From Thomasclavelia sp. (lineage in GTDB: Bacteria > Bacillota_I > Bacilli_A > Erysipelotrichales > Erysipelotrichaceae), in NCBI GenBank assembly GCA_020024765.1, contig JAHHTG010000029.1:1-12289 (forward strand): a DNA stretch of 12,289 nt. Direction: 5' to 3'. Below, one piece after another: positions 7,325 to 12,289 of the stretch; position 1 is the first letter of the stretch, and each line of letters starts with the position of its first letter. The notes beneath the pieces were generated by a model. The model made no database searches and was not told the origin of the DNA. It saw only the letters and a program-made list of their open reading frames with translations. The translations under genes and the position numbers were made by a program.

Positions 7325-8287
7325 ATGAAAAAAGATAGAAAGGTTGTACTAGTTGGTACTGGTGCAGTCGGAATGAGTGCCGCCTACTCATTCTTAACTA
7401 CTGGCGGAATTCATGAACTTGTATTAATTGATATTAATCAAGATAAAGCAGAAGGCGAAGCAATGGACCTACAACACGGTCTTCCATATGCTCCACATAA
7501 TATGATTATTCGTGCCGGCGATTATAGCGATTGCGCCGATGCTGAAATGGTATTAATTACTGCTGGTGTTCCACAAAAACAAGGTGGACAAACTCGTCTT
7601 GAATTAGTTGAAGTTAATACACGTGTTGTTAAGAGTATCACTGAACAAGCTATGGCTGCTGGATTTGATGGTGTCTTTGTAATTTCTTCAAACCCTGTTG
7701 ATATCATGGCATATGTTGTTCAAAAAGTTTCAGGTTTACCTGCAAGTCGTATCATCGGTTCTGGTACAATCCTAGATACTGCACGTCTACATTTCTTCAT
7801 TGGCCAATACTTAGGTGTTGCACCAAAGAATATCCATGCTTCAATTTTAGGTGAACATGGCGATTCTTCATTAGTTTCTTGGAAGAATGCTTACGTTGGT
7901 AGCAAGAACATCATCGAACTATTTGAAGAAACAGGCCGCGACTTAGCTGACCTTGATGAAATTTATCATAAAGTTCAAAGAGTTGCTTATGAAATTATTG
8001 AACGTAAACGTTACACTGACTATGGTATTGGTTTATCACTTAACCGTTTAGTTAGAGCTATCTTAAATGATGAAAGAGCTATCTTAACTGTATCAAGTTA
8101 TCAAGATGGCCAATATGGACACAAAGGGTTCTATATTGGTGTACCTTCAGTTGTTACTAGACAAGGTATCGCTGAAATTATTAAACTTAAATTAGATGAA
8201 GCTGATCAAGCTAAATTTGATGCAAGTTGCGAAACATTAACTAAGATTATTAAAGAAATCGTTGATCCAATCTTAGCTGAAAAATAA
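7325..8287 (+). CDS. ldh: L-lactate dehydrogenase (NAD-dependent)
   Basis: Reduces pyruvate to L-lactate with NADH, regenerating NAD+ in fermentation; cytoplasmic tetramer. From the chosen ATG the protein is 320 residues, the normal length. Visible features are the Rossmann GTGAVG (11-16), acidic D36 for NAD, Gln84 in the GVPQKQGGQTR loop (the LDH choice; malate enzymes have Arg there), Arg91, Arg154 in DTAR for substrate, and catalytic His178 in GEHGD. The start is set by AAAGGAG 8 bases upstream. An in-frame ATG at 7295 lacks a ribosome site and falls at the predicted transcript start. At the position equal to Arg173 of Bacillus LDH, which binds fructose-1,6-bisphosphate, this protein has His156, while His171 (classical His188) is kept, so the allosteric site may be altered. 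Two stop codons in tandem, then a terminator. Confidence 0.96.
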   Translation: MKKDRKVVLVGTGAVGMSAAYSFLTTGGIHELVLIDINQDKAEGEAMDLQHGLPYAPHNMIIRAGDYSDCADAEMVLITAGVPQKQGGQTRLELVEVNTRVVKSITEQAMAAGFDGVFVISSNPVDIMAYVVQKVSGLPASRIIGSGTILDTARLHFFIGQYLGVAPKNIHASILGEHGDSSLVSWKNAYVGSKNIIELFEETGRDLADLDEIYHKVQRVAYEIIERKRYTDYGIGLSLNRLVRAILNDERAILTVSSYQDGQYGHKGFYIGVPSVVTRQGIAEIIKLKLDEADQAKFDASCETLTKIIKEIVDPILAEK

Positions 8288-8308
8288 TAAATTCTATCAG
8301 CCCATAAT

Positions 8309-8357
8309 AAAAGCTATTAGTTACCAAATTTTGGCTAGCTAATAGCTTTTTATTTAT
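8309..8357 (+). terminator. Terminator of ldh
   Basis: A 12-bp stem (AAAAGCTATTAG at 8309-8320 with CTAATAGCTTTT at 8339-8350), with an inner pairing CCAAA/TTTGG, is followed by TTTATTTAT. It starts about 20 bases after the ldh stop. Confidence 0.85.
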
Positions 8358-8398
8358 GCTAAATATTTATTTTGCTAAGTATAAATAATAGTCATTAA

Positions 8399-8610
8399 TT
8401 AGTTATTTGTTAGATTATAATCATTTAAAATCGCATTAACTGTGTTTATAAGCTCATCTATAGCTTCTATTTTCTTTTCGAAGGTATCAATACTATCAAT
8501 ACTTTCCGACGCTAGAATCATGACTTTACGGTATTTAATGAAGTGTTCTTGCTTTCACAATATCATTACTTGCAATACATTCCTTCATCAATATATTGCG
8601 AAATCTAAAT
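8399..8610 (-). pseudogene. Decayed open-frame remnant, family not recognised
   Basis: This 376-bp stretch without an intact larger gene (8288-8663) holds, besides two terminators, traces of a broken reading frame on the minus strand. One frame reads RNILMKECIASNDIVKAR down to a stop near 8535. A second frame, open from a stop near 8555, continues HFIKYRKVMILASESIDSI and ends with LINTVNAILNDYNLTNN and TAA at 8399-8401. Joined by one frameshift around 8540-8554 they give about 70 residues of helical, charged sequence like the tail of a real protein. The only ATG-initiated piece (8399-8521, 40 codons) has no ribosome binding site. I cannot name the family. Confidence 0.35.
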
Positions 8611-8618
8611 AAAATTAA

Positions 8619-8644
8619 AAAGCATTGTCTTACGACAATGCTTT
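8619..8644 (-). terminator. Terminator after lldP and the small membrane ORF
   Basis: AAGCATTGTC and GACAATGCTT form a tight stem around a TTAC loop, followed on the minus strand by TTTTTAATTTTATTT. It lies about 20 bases after the stop of the 51-codon ORF, so lldP and that ORF would share one transcript. Coordinates are good to a base or two. Confidence 0.8.
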
Positions 8645-8663
8645 AGATTTCTAATTATATTAA

Positions 8664-8819
8664 TTAGCAGTTTTTGCAAAGGAATAAGCTTCCAGCTAAA
8701 GTTAAAGCTAAAGCGCCCCATTGTGCAGTTGAACTCATACCTAATGATAAGTAAAGAACAACCATGCAAACGATCATAACTAATACAGAAATTAATTTGT
8801 TAATAACAGCTTTTGGCAT
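8664..8819 (-). CDS. Small two-helix membrane protein, co-transcribed with lactate permease
   Basis: A 51-codon ORF not recognised as any known family. It begins MPKAVINKLISV and ends LFLCKNC, then TAA. Residues about 5-27 (VINKLISVLVMIVCMVVLYL...) and 32-48 (AQWGALALTLAGSLFLC) are two hydrophobic helices separated by a short GMSSTAQ turn; the tail is Cys-Lys-Asn-Cys. It is likely real: a full AGGAGG ribosome site ends 10 bases before its ATG, it starts 13 bases after the lldP stop, it uses the same favoured codons as lldP (GCT, TTA, ATC, TAC, TGC), and a terminator follows directly. Context suggests a small accessory subunit or stabiliser of the permease, but that is inference. The only alternative is a chance frame, which the strong ribosome site argues against. 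Confidence 0.75.
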   Translation of the reverse strand: MPKAVINKLISVLVMIVCMVVLYLSLGMSSTAQWGALALTLAGSLFLCKNC

Positions 8820-8832
8820 TTTAATTTACCTC

Positions 8833-10473
8833 CTAGAAACCTAATCCCATAGTGATTAAGATGTAACCTAAGATACCAACTAAAGTAGATTGGATAGCGT
8901 TGTATACACCAGTAACCTTAAGGATTTCACCTTCACGTCCGTCTTGACCAGATACACCTGTACCTAATGCACAGTTAGCTGGAGAGAATGAGTTAGATAA
9001 TGAAGATGCAGTAGTTTGTTGAGCTAAGATAATAGCTGGAGAAATCTTTAATGCATCTGCTACAGAGTATTGTAAACCTGTGAATAAGATGTTTGAAGAA
9101 GTTCCTGAAGATGTTACGAAACCACCTAATAAACCGATGAATGGTGCTAATAGAGGGAAGAAGCTTCCTGCAACGTTTGCGATACCGTAAGCGATGTATT
9201 GAGTTAATCCACCTTCTGTCATTAAGATAGCCATCATAGTCATAGGGATGATTGTAGTTGTAGAACCGATTGATTGTTTAACAGTCTTTAAGAATGAAGT
9301 CTTCATAGCGCCTTCTGGTAACATACCAAGAGACTTGTAGCAAAGAGCAGCTAATAATGAAGATACAACAATTAGAGTACCTGGAGTAGTTAAAATCTTT
9401 AATGCAGAGTATTTACCAACAGCAGCGTTAGTGAAACCTGTAGCTAAAGAGTTTTCAGGGAATGCTAAACCGATCTTGAATGCATCTACTTCTAATGCAG
9501 CCTTAAGAGGCTTGATTAGGTAAACTGCGAATACAACAACGATTAAGATTAAGTAAGCAGAGAATGCTTTGAAGAATTCACCCCAAGTAGTTTCAGCTTC
9601 TGAAGATTCAGTAGAAGTTGTCTTGTACATAGGAAGTTTAGGTAATACTAATACACCAGCGATTAGACCAGCAGCACCAGCTACGAAACATCCAACATAT
9701 GGAGAAACTGCACATGTACCGATCATTGCAGCACCCATTACGATAGATAAGAATAGAACAGCTGCAGTACCTTCTTTGAATGCACCAGCAACGTTATTAG
9801 TAACTCTCTTACCATAGTTGTGTAGGATACAGAAACCAACGATTAGACCACCGAATGCGATGAAAATTGAACCCCAGAATGCAGTTAAACCAGGATAGAA
9901 TTGTTCAACTGGTGAGTTTTGGATTAATACTGAGTAAGATGATCCTAGAGAACCGAAAGTGATACCCCAAGAGTGACCTAGTAATGCAGTGATACAAGAT
10001 ACTAGTGGATCAAATCCTAAACCGATTAATAATGGTGTAGCAACAGCTACTGGAACACCGAAACCACAAACACCTTGGATGAATGTAGGGAATGCCCAAC
10101 CTAAGATTAATAATTGAAGAATACGGCTACCGTTAGTCATTTCAGTGAACTTATTAGCGATAGTCTTGAATGCACCAGTTGAATCTACTAGGTTATACAT
10201 GAACATAGAGCTCCAAATGATGAATAGAACGAATAGTGTAGACCAGAAACCTTTAACTGTACCAGCAGCTAATACTTCTGGACCACCTTTGAATACTAAG
10301 CAAACGATAGCACCAGTTAATACCCACGCGATAATACCTGAACGTGCACCGCTAACTTTGAAAGCTAACATAAGAACTAAGATTACAACAACTGGTAACA
10401 AAGCTAATAGCCAAGTTAACACGCTCATTGTAGGAAGTCCTTGTGCTGCTAACATTTCAGCAACATTAAACAT
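8833..10473 (-). CDS. lldP: L-lactate permease (LctP family)
   Basis: Polytopic proton-coupled transporter of the lactate permease family, moving L-lactate (and often glycolate) across the cytoplasmic membrane. The 546 residues fit the family length of about 530-560. The signature segment FIQGVCGFGVPVAVATPLLIG is present at about 132-152, followed by ALLGHSWGITFGSLG (about 163-177). Late in the protein comes GGFVTSSGTSSNILFTGLQ, then QQTTASSLSNSFSPAN. The ATG has AAGGAGG with a 9-base gap, a very strong site. Codon choice is markedly biased (many TTC, ATC, GGT, GCT, TTA), suggesting high expression. Upstream lie three extended -10 promoters; a small membrane ORF follows by 13 bases and shares the terminator. 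With ldh nearby and no lactate-oxidising genes in view, export of fermentation lactate is as likely as uptake. Confidence 0.95.
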   Translation of the reverse strand: MFNVAEMLAAQGLPTMSVLTWLLALLPVVVILVLMLAFKVSGARSGIIAWVLTGAIVCLVFKGGPEVLAAGTVKGFWSTLFVLFIIWSSMFMYNLVDSTGAFKTIANKFTEMTNGSRILQLLILGWAFPTFIQGVCGFGVPVAVATPLLIGLGFDPLVSCITALLGHSWGITFGSLGSSYSVLIQNSPVEQFYPGLTAFWGSIFIAFGGLIVGFCILHNYGKRVTNNVAGAFKEGTAAVLFLSIVMGAAMIGTCAVSPYVGCFVAGAAGLIAGVLVLPKLPMYKTTSTESSEAETTWGEFFKAFSAYLILIVVVFAVYLIKPLKAALEVDAFKIGLAFPENSLATGFTNAAVGKYSALKILTTPGTLIVVSSLLAALCYKSLGMLPEGAMKTSFLKTVKQSIGSTTTIIPMTMMAILMTEGGLTQYIAYGIANVAGSFFPLLAPFIGLLGGFVTSSGTSSNILFTGLQYSVADALKISPAIILAQQTTASSLSNSFSPANCALGTGVSGQDGREGEILKVTGVYNAIQSTLVGILGYILITMGLGF

Positions 10474-10508
10474 GTACTTCTTCCTCCTTGAATTGTTAAT
10501 GTATTCAA

Positions 10509-10538
10509 ATTATAGCATAGGGATTTTAATAGAAACAA
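10509..10538 (-). promoter_or_regulatory. Proximal promoter P1 of lldP
   Basis: On the minus strand TTGTTT (10533-10538) is 18 bases from TATAAT (10509-10514), with TG at the extended -10 position (TGCTATAAT). The start would be about 30 bases before the lldP ATG. Direct repeats TATGTGAAT and TATGTGATT (plus strand 10543-10560) sit just upstream of the -35 and could be an operator. Confidence 0.65.
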
Positions 10539-10569
10539 CAAATATGTGAATTATGTGATTTTGCTCGAT

Positions 10570-10578
10570 ATTATACCA
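10570..10578 (-). promoter_or_regulatory. Candidate extended -10 promoter P2 of lldP
   Basis: The minus strand reads TGGTATAAT. There is no clear -35 hexamer at 17 bases. It lies directly after the T-run of the hairpin at 10581-10606. Confidence 0.4.
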
Positions 10579-10580
10579 TG

Positions 10581-10606
10581 AAAAAAATTGACCTCTCAGT
10601 CAATTT
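10581..10606 (-). terminator. Terminator-like hairpin upstream of lldP
   Basis: AAATTGAC (10585-10592) and GTCAATTT (10599-10606) form an 8-bp stem with a 6-nt loop. On the minus strand a run of seven T overlaps the end of the stem (10581-10587). It could end read-through from the YeeE/YedE pair, or, since promoter P3 would start at its foot, act as a 5' leader structure. The stem is AT-rich and therefore weak. Confidence 0.5.
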
Positions 10607-10614
10607 CCTTAGCT

Positions 10615-10623
10615 ATTATAACA
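10615..10623 (-). promoter_or_regulatory. Candidate extended -10 promoter P3 of lldP
   Basis: The minus strand reads TGTTATAAT. The -35 region falls in the cre-like sequence at 10636-10651. Transcription would start near 10608, at the base of the hairpin. Confidence 0.4.
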
Positions 10624-10635
10624 CTCAAAACCTCA

Positions 10636-10651
10636 TGAAAAGGCGCTTACA
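10636..10651. promoter_or_regulatory. cre-like sequence upstream of lldP
   Basis: The minus strand reads TGTAAGCGCCTTTTCA, sharing ATGTAAGCGC with the site at 7178-7187. It has two extra bases compared with the 14-base cre consensus, so it is a poor formal match. It is nested in a perfect inverted repeat ATGAAAA (10635-10641) / TTTTCAT (10657-10663). The remaining 373-bp gap (10474-10846) holds only promoters, hairpins and AT-rich sequence. Confidence 0.3.
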
Positions 10652-10802
10652 TGAAGTTTTCATAATTTTCATTGATTTCTTGTGTTAAATAATTAACTTA
10701 TCATATAAACTCATTTTATACGACAATTAACCCTTAAACAAGCCATATTAGCCCTAAAACATTGTATAAATAGCGCAATTAAAGATGTTATATAATGTTT
10801 CA

Positions 10803-10829
10803 TCACATAATTTCGCGTAAATCATGTGA
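10803..10829. repeat. Dyad downstream of the YeeE/YedE pair
   Basis: TCACATAATTT (10803-10813) and AAATCATGTGA (10819-10829) form an 11-bp dyad with one G-T wobble around CGCGT. It is 18 bases past the stop codon but lacks a T-run, so it may be a processing hairpin or an operator rather than a true terminator. Confidence 0.45.
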
Positions 10830-10846
10830 CAAAGTTTGAGTGTTAT

Positions 10847-11365
10847 TTACTTATCCTTTATCTTTTCAACGATTGGTTTCATAATCCAAACGCCTAGTGC
10901 AATAAATGGCATAATCAACCAGCCAGATAGAGACATCATACTAATGGCACCAAAAACTTCGCCTATATTAGCACCATAAATTCCTTGAACACCTACACCT
11001 ACAAGAAAACCACCCACAATATAAGATAAGAGGTGTGTTTTAGTTCCAAATCCACGAATTTTGAATTCACCACGTAATAGTGTCGTAAGTACTGTTCCTA
11101 TCGCAAAACCCAAAATAAGTACGAGTGTAGGATTATCTAATGCCGGTTCTAAAATCTTTTCACTCAAGCCAGTTCCTTCTAAAATCTTAGGTGTATCAAT
11201 CCCTAACATATATAGGAATTTATAACCAGCCAAACTTAGAGGCATCGCAGTCGCAAAGACTTTTGAATTAAATAAGAAATAAACAATACATAGAACCGCA
11301 ATAATCGTTACACCAATGACAGGTGTCATTTCGTGCACAAAAGCAATTTTTAATTTTCTTTTCAC
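10847..11365 (-). CDS. YeeE/YedE-family transporter, C-terminal half
   Basis: 172-residue membrane protein equivalent to the second half of YeeE/YedE transporters, which import thiosulfate or are linked to selenium metabolism. About four to five hydrophobic segments are visible. The segment LGFAIGTVLTTLLRGEFKIRGF (about 85-106) and the signature GGFLVGVGVQGIYGANIGE (118-136), then SLSGWL (145-150), fit the family well. The striking change is GANIG where the family has GCNIG: the relay cysteine is Ala132. The start is GTG (11363-11365), with AAGGAGG 10 bases upstream inside the end of the preceding gene; the two genes are separated by 2 bases, so they are translationally linked. The only Cys is in a helix near residue 26. 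Family confident, substrate unknown. Confidence 0.85.
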   Translation of the reverse strand: MKRKLKIAFVHEMTPVIGVTIIAVLCIVYFLFNSKVFATAMPLSLAGYKFLYMLGIDTPKILEGTGLSEKILEPALDNPTLVLILGFAIGTVLTTLLRGEFKIRGFGTKTHLLSYIVGGFLVGVGVQGIYGANIGEVFGAISMMSLSGWLIMPFIALGVWIMKPIVEKIKDK

Positions 11366-11367
11366 GA

Positions 11368-11994
11368 TTATTTAGCCTCCTTATGATAGACAACTTTATA
11401 AAACATAAAAATGAGCACACATTGAATGACAATCGCAAGTGGCCATCCAAATAACTCAGGCATATACAATGAACGTTCAGTCATAAATTGCAAGAAAAAT
11501 TCACGGATTCTAACGCCAAATAGAGAACCCACAAAGAAACTCAGCATTGCAGCAATATAGTCAAATTTTAAGTTGGCTGAATTTCTAATAAACCCTGAAC
11601 CAGCTGCGCCAGTTAAGGCAATTCCCATCCCAAAAATAACGGCTGCTACCAAGAAATATAAAGAAACTTTCGTTGGCTGTTCTAAATATTTCACATAATC
11701 AAACGTTTCTCCCATCGATCCAAAGATAACAATCCAGTTAATCCCAATAGTAGTAATAATGATCATACGAAGAAGTAGCTTTGAAGCTGTGAAATCTTTA
11801 TTTAAAACTGGTCCACGAATATTACCACTAAAGCTAAATTTTGTACGTGACATAACCGATCCAATTAAAACACCAATTAACAAATTGATTCCAAGTACGG
11901 GTTTAACATCACATTCATAACCAAATAGAAAAACAGTAATGGCAATAATTAGATAGGCGATGATTTGTTGTTTTTTCTTGCGACTAATTTTCAT
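11368..11994 (-). CDS. YeeE/YedE-family transporter, N-terminal half
   Basis: 208-residue membrane protein matching the first half of YeeE/YedE transporters; with the next gene it rebuilds one full transporter of about 380 residues. Hydrophobic helices lie at about 10-26, 33-48, 77-92, 112-130, 147-162 and 184-200. Two family motifs are clear but altered: SRTKFSFSGNIR (49-60) where the family has a Cys between the two Phe (here Ser54), and GMGIALTGAAGSGF (122-135) where the family has GGCGSG (here Ala131). With Ala132 of the partner, all three relay cysteines are gone. I chose ATG 11994; an in-frame GTG at 12000 adds two residues and has a similarly weak ribosome site (AAGAG). No TusA or DsrE partner is visible here. 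Confidence 0.82.
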   Translation of the reverse strand: MKISRKKKQQIIAYLIIAITVFLFGYECDVKPVLGINLLIGVLIGSVMSRTKFSFSGNIRGPVLNKDFTASKLLLRMIIITTIGINWIVIFGSMGETFDYVKYLEQPTKVSLYFLVAAVIFGMGIALTGAAGSGFIRNSANLKFDYIAAMLSFFVGSLFGVRIREFFLQFMTERSLYMPELFGWPLAIVIQCVLIFMFYKVVYHKEAK

Positions 11995-12053
11995 AAACAC
12001 TCTTTTCTCTTCTTGTGAATTTTTGTATATTTATGCACAAATAATTCTTTAGT

Positions 12054-12082
12054 AATATACTACTCATTAACCACGATTACAA
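12054..12082 (-). promoter_or_regulatory. Sigma-A promoter of the YeeE/YedE pair
   Basis: On the minus strand TTGTAA (12077-12082) is exactly 17 bases from TATATT (12054-12059), giving a leader of about 50 nt. Copies of TTCACAA flank it at 12112-12118 and 12190-12196, with the inverse TTGTGAA at 12013-12019. Confidence 0.65.
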
Positions 12083-12237
12083 CCTTTTTATGTTAAAAAA
12101 TAATTTGTTTTTTCACAAGTGCTAAAATGGCTTAAATATCGGTTATTTTTGACGAAAATATTACTTTTTCATTAAGTTATTATTAAAATTTCACAAGTTA
12201 ACTAAAAGAATTATAAAAATAAAAAGCACTACCGAAG

Positions 12238-12289
12238 TGATATGTACCCAGAATCCTGGACACATTGATTTATGAACTAAGCTATACAA
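12238..12289 (+). mobile_element. IS3-family-like element end (right border, element runs out of the window)
   Basis: The last 52 bases start TGATATGTACCCAG at the junction and are the exact inverse of bases 1-52. This is the same IS-type end facing the opposite way. Just inside lies AAAAAGCACTACCGAAG; on the minus strand this gives a short hairpin and a T-run that reaches the junction, perhaps a terminator cut by the insertion. No transposase is visible. Confidence 0.6.

Noticed and set aside
9569..10549. Plus-strand open frames opposite lldP
   Set aside because: They reflect the strong codon bias of lldP on the other strand (Thr/Ala/Pro-rich translation) and have no start signals.
11268..11450. 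60-codon minus-strand frame overlapping both YeeE/YedE genes
   Set aside because: It is in another frame over well-supported genes and encodes no recognisable protein.
1..12289. Composite transposon carrying accessory cargo
   Set aside because: The enclosed genes are housekeeping types with uniform composition, and no transposase, resistance or defence genes are visible, so the borders more likely reflect where IS copies broke the assembly.

Overview
This is AT-rich DNA from a low-GC Gram-positive bacterium (Bacillota), possibly an Erysipelotrichia-like anaerobe. The pointers are the fermentative gene content, purine-rich AGGAGG-type ribosome binding sites, sigma-A-like promoters (several with an extended -10), a CIRCE-like element before hsp20, and a DUF368/PopT carrier-lipid transporter. 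Trp is TGG, so the standard code applies. No tRNA, rRNA or CRISPR array was seen. The class assignment is inference.

Layout. The window starts and ends with the same 52 bases in inverted orientation. These look like an outward-running IS3-family insertion-sequence end, so the window is probably a segment or contig caught between two IS copies. From left to right: a minus-strand operon (popT, a large membrane-anchored protein of unknown function, and a DUF4234/SHOCT-like membrane protein) ending in a terminator; hsp20 on the plus strand with a degenerate CIRCE; a shared terminator; convergent glyA on the minus strand; a Na+/phosphate cotransporter-PhoU fusion on the minus strand; ldh on the plus strand, divergent from the transporter; a decayed open-frame remnant; an L-lactate permease gene with an overlooked 51-codon membrane ORF just downstream, both minus; a promoter-rich spacer; and a split two-gene YeeE/YedE-family transporter on the minus strand.

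How the genes may work together. LDH makes lactate from pyruvate and regenerates NAD+, and the lactate permease moves lactate across the membrane, so the middle and right parts are a lactate-fermentation neighbourhood. GlyA supplies one-carbon units, the Na/Pi protein handles phosphate, and PopT recycles undecaprenyl phosphate for wall synthesis. These are mostly housekeeping functions and I see no defence system or phage.

Most unusual points. The split YeeE/YedE pair has replaced all three cysteines of the thiosulfate-relay motifs (Ser, Ala, Ala). The lactate permease appears to be co-transcribed with an undescribed small two-helix protein ending in CKNC. The terminal 52-bp inverted repeats mark the borders.
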